DNA of 64,000 nucleotides from Croceimicrobium sp963974215 (GTDB lineage Bacteria > Bacteroidota > Bacteroidia > Flavobacteriales > Schleiferiaceae), in the NCBI GenBank assembly GCA_963974215.1, contig CAXBBL010000001.1:124001-188000 (forward strand), read 5' to 3'. Below are positions 28,140 through 36,435 of this stretch, piece by piece. Position numbers and translations under genes: made by a program. The notes under the pieces were generated by a model that had not been told where the DNA came from, did no database searches, and saw only the letters and a list, made by a program, of their open reading frames with translations. Numbering within the stretch: the first letter of the stretch is position 1; every line of letters begins with the position of its first letter.

Positions 28140-28725
28140 TTCAAATCGAAGAAATAAACCAATCTTGCACAAGCCGATCTGTTTAATCGGCGAAAATCCG
28201 TGATTAAAGCGATGTCTGCGCAGATAATCACAGATTGAGCGGATGGTAGCAGATTGTTTCTCGATATAACCCACAGTCAACAATCTTAAGCGGCACTTTG
28301 TTAAAGCGAAGAACTAAATCCATTCTAGCACAAGCCAATCCGTGTCATCTGTTTAATCTGCGGAAATCCGTGATTAAAGCTATGCCTATGCAGATAATCA
28401 CAGATTGAGCGGATGGTAGCAGATTGTTTCTCGATATAAGCCACAGTCAATAATCTTAGGCAGCACTTTGTTAAAGAGAAGAACTAAAACAATTCTAGCA
28501 GAAGCCAATCCGTGTCATCTGTTTAATCTGCGGAAATCCGCGATTAAAGCGATGCCTATGCAGATAATCACAGATTGAGCGGATGGTAGCAGATTGTTTC
28601 TCGATATAAGCCACAGTCAATAATCTTAGGCAGCACTTTGTTAAAGCGAAGAACTAACTCAATTCTAGCACAAGCCGATCTGTGGCATCTGTTTAATCTG
28701 CAGAAATCCGTGATTAAAAAGCGAT
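28140..28725. repeat. tandem array with 170-bp period, left of the GxxExxY gene
   Basis: The same sequence recurs with exact 170-bp spacing; for example CAGATAATCACAGATTGAGC starts at 28221, 28391 and 28561. Each unit also contains AATCCGTGATTA, which together with TAATCACAGATT forms an inverted repeat spaced by about 18 bases. The first unit is more diverged and the last runs up to the stop codon of the GxxExxY gene. No coding potential. Confidence 0.85.
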
Positions 28726-28729
28726 TACT

Positions 28730-29110
28730 TTAATGGTTTGTGAAAATCAGGCGTTTAAAGTCAGGTTTTACACCAAAATTAAAAAGCATACCAATTTCTA
28801 ATTCAGTTGCCTTTAAGTAATTCAGTACCTGAAACTCGTGAGCGGCTTGTAACTTGGAGCTGGTTTTTAATTCCAATACAATTCTGCTCTCAAGAATTAT
28901 ATCGGCAAAATACCGCCCTATCAAACGTTCCTTATAATACACCTTGATAGGAACGTTGCCTTTCACATCTAGGCCAAGGTCCTTTAACTCGATAAGCATT
29001 GCTTCTTGGTAGACCTTTTCAAGAAAACCATGTCCCATTTCATTATACACACTATAGAAAGCTTCAATGGCTAGAGAGGTCAGTTCCTTATATAAAAAAT
29101 GGCTCGTCAT
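28730..29110 (-). CDS. GxxExxY protein, PD-(D/E)XK nuclease-like
   Basis: 126-residue protein of the GxxExxY family (PDDEXK_3). The name motif is visible as GFLEKVYQEA, followed by the nuclease-like core (YFADIILESRIVLELKTSSKL: D...E-L-K) and FQVLNYLKAT. I start at ATG 29110 (MTSHFLYKELT); a TTG/ATG start at 29131 is possible. The family is abundant in Bacteroidota and its function is unknown. The gene is bordered on both sides by copies of the same 170-bp repeat, in which it appears to be embedded. A link between protein and repeat is an inference. Confidence 0.9.
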   Translation of the reverse strand: MTSHFLYKELTSLAIEAFYSVYNEMGHGFLEKVYQEAMLIELKDLGLDVKGNVPIKVYYKERLIGRYFADIILESRIVLELKTSSKLQAAHEFQVLNYLKATELEIGMLFNFGVKPDFKRLIFTNH

Positions 29111-29296
29111 AATCAGTATAGTTTTGAGCACAAAAATGAGCGAACCTCGACTACTTTAAAGAGTATCAAATAATTAACAAGCGCTTAAAACCTCTAACCT
29201 ATACGACTATGGGTACTAGCAATAGTAAACTCTGAATAAGAATGATACTAACGCAAGGAAGCTCAAGGCTCTCTTATAACTCAAGTCGAAAAGTAT

Positions 29297-29572
29297 GTTA
29301 ATCTGTGAAATCAGCGCTAAAAGCAATGGGAACACAAATAATCGCGGATCTAGCAGATCGTAACAGATTGGTTCTCGAAAAAACCAGCAGTCCATAAACT
29401 TAAGCAGCACTTGATCAAAGCGAAGACCTAAAACAATTCTAGCAGAAGCCAATCCGTGTCCTCTGCTTAATCCGCGTAAATCCGTGATTAAAGCGATGTC
29501 TGCACAGATAATCACAGATTGAGCGGATAGTAGCAGATTGATTCTCGATATAAGCCACAGTCCGTCTTGCTA
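29297..29572. repeat. two diverged units of the 170-bp repeat, right of the GxxExxY gene
   Basis: CACAAATAATCGCGGATC at 29333 and CACAGATAATCACAGATT at 29503 are again 170 bp apart, and the intervening sequence (CAATTCTAGCAGAAGCC) matches the left array. The orientation is the same as on the left, so the gene interrupts one array. The small reading frame across this region is a by-product of the repeat. Confidence 0.8.
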
Positions 29573-29638
29573 ACTGATAGTTTTCCGGAGGAAAACTCAA
29601 AATATTATTTGGGGAAGGTCGCTGTAATATTAATTTAA

Positions 29639-29861
29639 GCTCGAGTTTAAATTATAGCCTCAAATTTCCAATAAAAGTGGAAGACAAGTCTAGGTCCTGC
29701 TGCTGTAGCCAGCGCCTGTTATTAATCTAGTTGCAAAATTTTCATCTTAATTGGAAAAACCATTTATAGCCCTTCTAAAAAGCGGCTTTCCAGCCGTTAG
29801 CTTCTCACAATAGCCCGCTATTAAGTAGAGGACTGAGGCTTAATTTTACATCGAACTCTGA
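29639..29861 (-). mobile_element. inverted-repeat element, copy A (223 bp, reverse orientation, diverged)
   Basis: Flanked by TTTAA on both sides (29634-29638 and 29862-29866). The left end has AATTATAGCCTCA and the right end CTGAGGCTTAATTTTACATC, matching the terminal repeats of copies B and D. The internal palindrome appears as AATAGCCCGCTATT, the reverse complement of copy B's. It is about 40 bp shorter than copies B and D. Non-coding. Confidence 0.75.
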
Positions 29862-30002
29862 TTTAAATATTCCAAATGCTTCCCAAACTAAGCTTAGATA
29901 AGGCGCATTTTAAGTCACTTTATTAACAATTTGTTAGTAAACTCAAGCCGCAAACACCAATACGCGCGCGGTTTACAGCTAATTAACTGATAAATAATGG
30001 CT

Positions 30003-30010
30003 TAAATTTG
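30003..30010 (+). promoter_or_regulatory. -7 box TAAATTTG before a small reading frame
   Basis: TAAATTTG matches TAnnTTTG exactly and lies 60 bases upstream of the ATG at 30071. The surroundings are AT-rich; no clear -33 TTG. Confidence 0.4.
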
Positions 30011-30070
30011 CACTTTTCCAACACAAAAGCTACATTAGAACCATCTAATTAATGGGGGTTAATTGAAAGG

Positions 30071-30235
30071 ATGTTTAAATTTTTAGGCTTAAAAGCAGAC
30101 AGACGGAACGAAGTAAATACTTGTTATATCAACAACGAAGCTTCTTGTCCATCGATCACAAAAAACCGACAACAAATCTTTAAGAAGTACAACTACCAAT
30201 TTAAGGTATTAAAGTACAAATCAATAGCTAGCTAG
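30071..30235 (+). CDS. small unknown basic protein, 54 residues
   Basis: Reading frame MFKFLGLKADRRN ... YNYQFKVLKYKSIAS, basic and without a membrane segment. A good -7 box lies upstream, and the last 15 bases overlap the end of the convergent E1 gene. No relative recognised. It could be a real small gene or chance; the presence of a promoter-like box and the lack of other coding sequence nearby are the only supports. Confidence 0.35.
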   Translation: MFKFLGLKADRRNEVNTCYINNEASCPSITKNRQQIFKKYNYQFKVLKYKSIAS

Positions 30236-32299
30236 CTCCCTTAGTTTAGCTTCTACCTTTCTTGCATTAGGAATCATCGTTGCCTCGAGAATACTATTTA
30301 AAGGAATCGCAGGCATATTCTCAGAACCAATTACCATTACGGGCGCATCTAGGAAACTGAAAACCTCCTGCTGTAACCAACCGGCAATACCTTGTGCAAA
30401 ACCATTGCGCTCGGGCTCTTCTGTAACGATCAATACCTTATTGTGGAACTTTGCGCGCTCAACCATCAAGTCTTCATCTAAAGGATAAAGCGTTCTTAAA
30501 TCTAAAACCTCTACCTTATTTCCTAAGGCTTTACCAGCTTCTTTAGCCCAGTAAACACCCATTCCGTAAGTGATTACTAGCAAACTTTCCTTAGCCGCAA
30601 TACTTTCGGCACTCGCCTCGTAAGCAATCCTTCCCTTGCCAAAAGGAATTACATAATCTTCATCGGGTTCTATGGTTTTCGCGTCTTCCGTGCCTTTAAT
30701 CTTACTCCAATACAAGCCTTTATGCTCTAGCATAACCACCGGGTTGGGGTCGTAATAGGCCGCTTTCATCAGTCCTTTTAAATCGGCGCCGGTACTGGGA
30801 TAAGCGATTTTAATTCCGCGAATATTGGTTAATATGCTTTCTACACTGGAAGAGTGATATGGACCACCGCTGCCGTAAGCACCAATGGGCACACGAATAA
30901 CTGCGCTTACCGGCCATTTACCGTTAGAAAGGTAGTTAGAGCGGCTTACTTCGGTAAAGAGCTGATTAAGGCCAGGCCAGATATAATCGGCAAATTGTAC
31001 TTCCACAAAAGGCTTAAGGCCCACGGCGCTCATTCCTACTGTACTACCAATAATAAAGGCTTCTTGAATAGGGGTATTGAAAACACGATCGTCGCCGAAT
31101 TTTTGGGCAAGCGTAGCTGCTTCTCTAAAAACACCACCTAGTCTACCACCTACATCTTGTCCGTATAACAGCGCTTCAGGCTCGTTGCGCATAATTTCTT
31201 GAATTGCAAAAAGTGCGGCATCCACCATCACGGTTTTTTCCTTACCCTTAGGTGTTCTTTCGCCCTTCTCTTCCGTAATGGGGGTGGGGGCAAAATCGTG
31301 GGTGAATAAATCACTAGGTGCAGGATCTTCTTCCGCTAAAGCTCGCTGATAATCGGACTTAACCACTTCTCCTTGCTCGTGGTAAATTTTATTTAGTTCC
31401 TCTTCAGTTACACCTTTGTTTAGGAGTTCCTGCCATAATTTGGGGAAGGGGTCGCGGGTAGCATGCTCCTCTAAATCGTCTCGGTACCACTCTTTACGGA
31501 CGCCGGAAGTATGATGACCTAATAAGGGTACTTTAGCATGTACTAAAAAAGGTCGGCGCTCGGTGCGGATTAGTTCTAAAACTTCTTTAAGCGTTTCATA
31601 CGATTCGATAAAATCACTACCATCAATACTGCGGGTTTCAATGCCGTGGAAACCTTGGGCATATTCGGCGGCATTTTGCGCGCGCGTTTCCGTCACATTC
31701 GCAGAAATATCCCAATCATTATCCTGCACTAAATACAAAATGGGTAATTGCTTTAAAGCCGCCATTTGCAAAGCCTCGGCAATTTCACCTTCGGTCATAG
31801 CGGCATCGCCAATGGAGCATACAGCCACTGGACTTTCACCCTCGGTGGTGAGCTTCATCAACTCGCGGTAACGGATACCTAAGGCAATACCCGTTGTAGG
31901 AATGGCCTGCATACCCGTAGCCGACGATTGATGAGGAATTTTTGGTTTATCGTCATCCTTTAAACTGGGATGAGAATAGTAGGTTCTACCGCCACTAAAA
32001 GGGTCATTTTTCTTGGCTAAAAGCTGCAACATTAAATCGAAGGGCTGCATGCCAATTCCAAGCAGGATAGAATCATCGCGATAATAGGGAGAAACGAAGT
32101 CGCAGGGCAGTAAGTTTAAGGCGCAAGCTAACTGAATAGCCTCATGTCCGCGCGAAGTAGCATGCACGTATTTGGCCGTTACTTCTTTATTTTCTTCGTA
32201 AAGTTCCGCCATTTGTTTGGCAGTACTCATCAGGCGAAAAGCCTTTACTAATAGTTCTTGTGATAGATTATTTTGCTTAGCATTTTCACTTGCGGACAT
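30221..32299 (-). CDS. 2-oxoacid dehydrogenase E1, fused alpha and beta subunits (branched-chain type)
   Basis: Thiamine-diphosphate enzyme that decarboxylates 2-oxo acids, most likely 2-oxoisovalerate, and passes the acyl group to the E2 lipoyl protein. Residues 1-350 are the alpha subunit (SRGHEAIQLACAL, SPYYRDDSILLGIG, ThDP motif GDAAMTEGEIAEAL ... QDNDWDIS near 166-195). About 360-692 is the beta subunit (EALLYGQDVGGRLGGVF, PIQEAFIIGSTVGMSAVGLK, EVQFADYIWPGLNQL). The single-chain fusion of about 690 residues is common in Bacteroidota. No E2 or E3 gene is adjacent. A pyruvate-type substrate cannot be excluded from sequence. Confidence 0.92.
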   Translation of the reverse strand: MSASENAKQNNLSQELLVKAFRLMSTAKQMAELYEENKEVTAKYVHATSRGHEAIQLACALNLLPCDFVSPYYRDDSILLGIGMQPFDLMLQLLAKKNDPFSGGRTYYSHPSLKDDDKPKIPHQSSATGMQAIPTTGIALGIRYRELMKLTTEGESPVAVCSIGDAAMTEGEIAEALQMAALKQLPILYLVQDNDWDISANVTETRAQNAAEYAQGFHGIETRSIDGSDFIESYETLKEVLELIRTERRPFLVHAKVPLLGHHTSGVRKEWYRDDLEEHATRDPFPKLWQELLNKGVTEEELNKIYHEQGEVVKSDYQRALAEEDPAPSDLFTHDFAPTPITEEKGERTPKGKEKTVMVDAALFAIQEIMRNEPEALLYGQDVGGRLGGVFREAATLAQKFGDDRVFNTPIQEAFIIGSTVGMSAVGLKPFVEVQFADYIWPGLNQLFTEVSRSNYLSNGKWPVSAVIRVPIGAYGSGGPYHSSSVESILTNIRGIKIAYPSTGADLKGLMKAAYYDPNPVVMLEHKGLYWSKIKGTEDAKTIEPDEDYVIPFGKGRIAYEASAESIAAKESLLVITYGMGVYWAKEAGKALGNKVEVLDLRTLYPLDEDLMVERAKFHNKVLIVTEEPERNGFAQGIAGWLQQEVFSFLDAPVMVIGSENMPAIPLNSILEATMIPNARKVEAKLRELASY

Positions 32300-32337
32300 A
32301 GAACATTATTTAGGTCCGCAAATATCGTAAACAATAG

Positions 32338-32364
32338 CCAAGCAGCCTCTACTTTGCTGCTTGG
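32338..32364 (-). terminator. hairpin between the DUF3078 gene and the E1 gene
   Basis: A perfect 9-bp stem CCAAGCAGC/GCTGCTTGG with a 9-nt loop, 30 bases after the stop at 32395. The downstream T run is weak (CTATTGTTT), so termination may be partial. Confidence 0.5.
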
Positions 32365-32394
32365 ATTGCTTAATGCTAAATCTTCTTATTAGAT

Positions 32395-33363
32395 TTACTC
32401 TGGTTTATGACCAAAATCGTAGGTAAAGCCAATGCTTAATACCTGACGAAATTGTGAACGGGGAACACCCGCCGTTGCAGGATTATCATCTAAATCGAAT
32501 TTCACATCATGATCATAAATATACGCCAGCGCTAAATTGGCCTTAATGTTCTTGTTTACCGTGAAATTAAAAATAAGCTCACTGTTGATGTCGATTAGCG
32601 TAGGGTCTTCTATATAGTTGGAGAACATATCAATTCGGGCTTGCATATCCACGCCTTTCAGTACCTTACGCGTGTAGGCAATATTAATATAACCCCCAAT
32701 TTCAACACGAGCGGTTTGACCTGAATCTACGCCGTAAGCACCCAGATCTGATAGGCGCTTTACCGTAACAAAAGTAGATTTAGAAGTGGCAGGCGAAATA
32801 AAAGCGGTAAAACGAGCATTGGGTTTATAGGTTGCTCCTAAACCCACCAGCATATAACCAGGCGCCATAAAATCGGAAACGCGCAAATCATCGCCCGACT
32901 CGCCTGGATTTGCGAAACCCGGCATAAATTGCGTGCGAAAGTTTAAGAAAGCACTATAATTCCACTTCTTACTTTTCAGATAATCTAAGCGTGTTTCGAG
33001 CTCAATTCTATCGTCCGTTTTATTAAAAATTGTATCCTGAAAATTAAGTCCGTAGGCTAAAAGTATACGGTTATTCCAAATCCACTTAGCATCACTTTGG
33101 TAATTGGCAAAGGCACTGAAAACCGTGTTCCCTGCCATAGAGTTTACCCCACCGGCTTGCCAGTTGCTGTATGCCGCCTGGCTAAACTGAACACCGAAAT
33201 TTCCACCTTTCTTCCAGAAACTGCTATCGGCTAGTTCTTTACCCGCCTTTGCCTCTGCTTCTTGGCGAAAGCTTTGTACCTTTTTATCCTCCTTTGGATC
33301 GAAACTTTGACCCATTAAAAGTGAGGCCGACAAAAGCAGGCCCAGTGTAAACTTGATTGTCAT
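32395..33363 (-). CDS. DUF3078 outer-membrane-associated protein
   Basis: 322-residue secreted protein with a signal peptide (MTIKFTLGLLLSASLLMGQS). It shows the DUF3078 pattern: SFWKKGGNFGVQFSQAAYSNW near residue 50, then alternating strands (WIWNNRILLAYGLNFQDT, LDYLKSKKWNYSAFLNFRTQ) ending QVLSIGFTYDFGHKPE, which suggests a barrel-like outer-membrane protein. The family is typical of Bacteroidota and has no known function. It lies 21 bases after the enoyl-CoA hydratase gene and could share its transcript. Confidence 0.88.
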   Translation of the reverse strand: MTIKFTLGLLLSASLLMGQSFDPKEDKKVQSFRQEAEAKAGKELADSSFWKKGGNFGVQFSQAAYSNWQAGGVNSMAGNTVFSAFANYQSDAKWIWNNRILLAYGLNFQDTIFNKTDDRIELETRLDYLKSKKWNYSAFLNFRTQFMPGFANPGESGDDLRVSDFMAPGYMLVGLGATYKPNARFTAFISPATSKSTFVTVKRLSDLGAYGVDSGQTARVEIGGYINIAYTRKVLKGVDMQARIDMFSNYIEDPTLIDINSELIFNFTVNKNIKANLALAYIYDHDVKFDLDDNPATAGVPRSQFRQVLSIGFTYDFGHKPE

Positions 33364-33384
33364 ATCGAAAAATTTTGCGCGAAA

Positions 33385-34155
33385 TTATTTCTTTTTGAAG
33401 GAATTAATAGCATTGCGAGTAAAATTAGAGAGTACTAACTCACCACTAATGGCGGCTCTATCGGCTAAAAGTTGATCCCAATTTTCAGTGCCTTGCCAAA
33501 AAACTTCTTTCAGTTGACGCATCGCCTCAGGGTTAAAGCCTTTTAAACGGCTAATTAAAGCCGCTATTTCTGTGTCCATTTCGGCCACACTTTCGTGGAG
33601 ATGATAATACAATCCGCGCTGATACGCCCAATCGGCATCACGCCATTCGGTTGCATTTATCGCTAATTCACTCATGCCACTTAAACCCATTTTGCGCTCC
33701 ACTGCGGGGCCCACTACAAAAGGTCCAATCCCCACGGCAAGCTCGCTTAACTTTACCGCAGCATGCTTTGTAGCGAAGCAATAATCTACCGCAGAAGCCA
33801 AACCTACTGCGCCACCAACGGCCTTTCCGTGTACGCGACCCACAATTAACTTAGGGCATTTACGCATGGCATTAATTACATTGGCAAAGCCGCTGAAAAA
33901 CTTTTTACCCTGCTCCATATTCTCGATAGAAATAAGTTCATCGAAAGAGGCGCCCGCACAAAAAGCACGCTCGCCGGCAGATTTCAATAAAATAACTTTT
34001 ACCGCATCATTGGTGCCAGCTTCGGTAATGGCTGCCGCTAGTTCGGCTAGTAAACGACTGGGTAAAGAATTGGAAAGAGGATGGAAAAACTCGATTTCGG
34101 CAAGACCATCCTGCGCTTCACTTTTAATATATCCTTGGTGGATTGCTTCTGACAT
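33385..34155 (-). CDS. enoyl-CoA hydratase/isomerase family protein
   Basis: Crotonase-fold enzyme of 256 residues acting on a CoA thioester. The oxyanion-hole segments are present (RAFCAGASFDEL and GRVHGKAVGGAVGLASAVDY). Of the two catalytic glutamates of true hydratases, only one candidate lies at KLSELAVGIGPFVVG (about residue 140), so it may be an isomerase or methylglutaconyl-CoA hydratase-like enzyme. It sits between paaZ (about 100 bases upstream) and a DUF3078 gene, all on one strand; a role in phenylacetyl-CoA or branched-chain degradation (paaF/paaG-like) is reasonable but unproven. Confidence 0.85.
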   Translation of the reverse strand: MSEAIHQGYIKSEAQDGLAEIEFFHPLSNSLPSRLLAELAAAITEAGTNDAVKVILLKSAGERAFCAGASFDELISIENMEQGKKFFSGFANVINAMRKCPKLIVGRVHGKAVGGAVGLASAVDYCFATKHAAVKLSELAVGIGPFVVGPAVERKMGLSGMSELAINATEWRDADWAYQRGLYYHLHESVAEMDTEIAALISRLKGFNPEAMRQLKEVFWQGTENWDQLLADRAAISGELVLSNFTRNAINSFKKK

Positions 34156-34258
34156 ATTTAAGATTTTTTAAACTATTGCTCTATTTTAAAGACCTAGCTT
34201 TCATGCTTAAGCCATGCATCATTGTTGCGCATCTAGCGAAAGCGAAAAAAGCCCTTAT

Positions 34259-36310
34259 TTAACTAGACTGATCGATTTTCTTAACCATAGTAAGAATGGT
34301 TGCTAAAGCCACGGTTTCACCTGTTTCATCGTAAACGTCTACATTAAACTTCACAATGCCTTTGGCAATATCTTCTTCGCTGCGTTTTTCTTGGTCAATT
34401 TTTTCCTTAACCGTAAACTTCACGCCGATGGTCATACCCGGGTAAACGGGCTTGGTAAAGCGACATTCGTCGATGCCGTAGTTTAATAAAACCGGCCCTT
34501 TGCGAGGGTCTACAAACATACCTGCCGCTTTGGATAGAACATAATAACCATGCGCCACTTTGCCTTCGAAAATGGTTCCCTCCAAAGAGGTGGCATCTAC
34601 ATGGGCATAAAAATTATCGCCGCTTACTTGTGCGAAGCTAGCTATGTCGGCATCCGTTACCGTGTGGCGATGCGTATACACCGTTTCACCTACTTTTAAG
34701 TCTTCAAAATGCTGGCGGAAAACATGCTTTTCGCTTTCGGGGCGAGAAGCGCCAGGCTGATAAATCTGCGTAATTTCGGTAATGGTATCGGGGTGACCTT
34801 GAATGGCGGTGCGCTGTAAATAATGTAAGACGCCGCGTTTTCCGCCCATTTCTTCACCACCACCGGCACGTCCAGGACCACCATGAGTTAAGGCTGGCAT
34901 GGGCGAACCATGACCCGTGCTTTCTTTGGCACTCTTCGCATTTAAAACCAAAATACGTCCATGCATATGCGCGGCTTCTACCACGTATTCGCGTCCAATT
35001 TTATCATCGGCCGTAATAATAGAACTCACCAGAGAACCTTTGCCCATATTGGCCAATTCGGCTGCTTGCGCAAGATCGGAATACGGCATTAAAGTGGAAA
35101 CTGGTCCAAAACATTCCACGGAATGAACATCGGTATTTTTGAAAGGATCTGTATTTAAGAATAAGGTTGGACTCACAAAAGCACCTTTGGATTTTTCGGC
35201 GCCTACCACGGCGAAGTCGCGTAAATCGCCATAAACCACTTCTTGCGAAAGCTTAAGGCGCTCGATGTTTTCTTGCAAACGCTCCACTTGCAATCGCGAA
35301 GCGAGAGAACCCATGCGTACTTCTTTGGAACGGGGGTCGCCGATTACATTTTTCTCTAAGCGAGAAATTAAAGCCGATTGTACGGCCTCGATACGGTTTT
35401 CGGGCACGATGATACGACGAACTGCCGTACATTTTTGTCCCGCCTTGGTCGTTATTTCGCGTTGTACTTCTTTAATAAAGATGTCGAACTCGGGCATGCT
35501 TGGGTCTACATCAGGACCCAAAATAGAAGCATTTAACGAATCGGCCTCTAAATTAAAAGTTACCGAGCGATCGATGATATGCGGTAAGGCTTGCAGTTTT
35601 TTACCCGTAGCTGCGGACCCGGTAAAGGTAACGGTGTCACCGCTATCCACGTGATCAACTATACCACGACCCAAACCGCTTACTAGCTGTAAGGCGCCTT
35701 CGGGAAGGATTTTAGCTTTGATGATTTCTTGCACTACATGCTCCGTTAAAAAGGAAGTATGTTCAGAGGGCTTCACCACTGCCGGAACGCCGGCCATAAG
35801 GTTTACCGCAATTTTTTCGAGCATACCCCAAACCGGGAAGTTAAAGGCATTAATATGCACGGCCACACCGCGCTTTGGCACCATAATATGGTGACCAATA
35901 AAAGTCCCGCCTTGTGAAAGTGGCGCTGCTTGCCCATCTACATAATAAGGCAAGTCGGGAAACTGCCGACGAAGCGAAGCATTGGCAAATAAGTTTCCAA
36001 AACCGCCTTCAATATCTACCCAAGAGTCAATTTTTGTAGCGCCCGTTTTAAAACTGGTTTCGTAAAACTGTTCTTTTATCTTCACTAAATGCAAGGCTAA
36101 TGCTTTCAGCATCCGACCTCTTTCTTGAAAAGTCATCTTACGTAAAGCGGGGCCACCGACCTTTCTACCGTATTCTAAAATAGCTTTATAATCGAGTCCT
36201 GCGCTGGAAACGGAGCCAATTGGCGTTCCAAAAATGGCATCGTAGGCAATGAGTTCTTCGCCTGCTCCGGCCACCCATTCGCCCATTACGTAGTTTTTTA
36301 TCTGCTGCAT
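34259..36310 (-). CDS. paaZ: bifunctional oxepin-CoA hydrolase / semialdehyde dehydrogenase PaaZ
   Basis: Opens the oxepin-CoA ring in aerobic phenylacetate breakdown and oxidises the resulting semialdehyde with NADP. Residues 1-515 are an aldehyde dehydrogenase (FNFPVWGMLEKIAVNLMAGV, TFTGSAATGK, catalytic Cys about 294 in AGQKCTAVRR). Residues 530-683 are an (R)-specific MaoC-type hydratase (FEDLKVGETVYTHRHTV, DADIASFAQVSGDNFYAHVD). The length of 683 is normal for PaaZ. The other paa genes of the window are 20 kb away (55-60 kb), and the ring-epoxidase genes paaABCDE are not in the window. Confidence 0.95.
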   Translation of the reverse strand: MQQIKNYVMGEWVAGAGEELIAYDAIFGTPIGSVSSAGLDYKAILEYGRKVGGPALRKMTFQERGRMLKALALHLVKIKEQFYETSFKTGATKIDSWVDIEGGFGNLFANASLRRQFPDLPYYVDGQAAPLSQGGTFIGHHIMVPKRGVAVHINAFNFPVWGMLEKIAVNLMAGVPAVVKPSEHTSFLTEHVVQEIIKAKILPEGALQLVSGLGRGIVDHVDSGDTVTFTGSAATGKKLQALPHIIDRSVTFNLEADSLNASILGPDVDPSMPEFDIFIKEVQREITTKAGQKCTAVRRIIVPENRIEAVQSALISRLEKNVIGDPRSKEVRMGSLASRLQVERLQENIERLKLSQEVVYGDLRDFAVVGAEKSKGAFVSPTLFLNTDPFKNTDVHSVECFGPVSTLMPYSDLAQAAELANMGKGSLVSSIITADDKIGREYVVEAAHMHGRILVLNAKSAKESTGHGSPMPALTHGGPGRAGGGEEMGGKRGVLHYLQRTAIQGHPDTITEITQIYQPGASRPESEKHVFRQHFEDLKVGETVYTHRHTVTDADIASFAQVSGDNFYAHVDATSLEGTIFEGKVAHGYYVLSKAAGMFVDPRKGPVLLNYGIDECRFTKPVYPGMTIGVKFTVKEKIDQEKRSEEDIAKGIVKFNVDVYDETGETVALATILTMVKKIDQSS

Positions 36311-36410
36311 TTATTGCTTTTTTTTGAGAGGGCTTAAAGGTACTGCGAGCAAATAGGCTTTACAAGTCTAGCGTAAACGAATTAGGCTACTGCCATTCTT
36401 TCAATTAGAT

Positions 36411-36418
36411 TAACTTTG
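36411..36418 (+). promoter_or_regulatory. -7 box TAACTTTG before the sulfotransferase operon
   Basis: TAACTTTG fits TAnnTTTG and lies 18 bases before the ATG at 36436. A -33 TTG is not evident. Confidence 0.45.
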
Positions 36419-36435
36419 CCGCCTTTATTTTTTAC

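Noticed and set aside
29216..29515. 99-residue reading frame on the minus strand
   Set aside because: It lies mostly inside the 170-bp repeat units and its residues follow the repeat, so it is not a gene.
28140..29572. Possible CRISPR array
   Set aside because: The repeat unit is 170 bp with no short identical repeats separated by unique spacers, and no cas gene is nearby.
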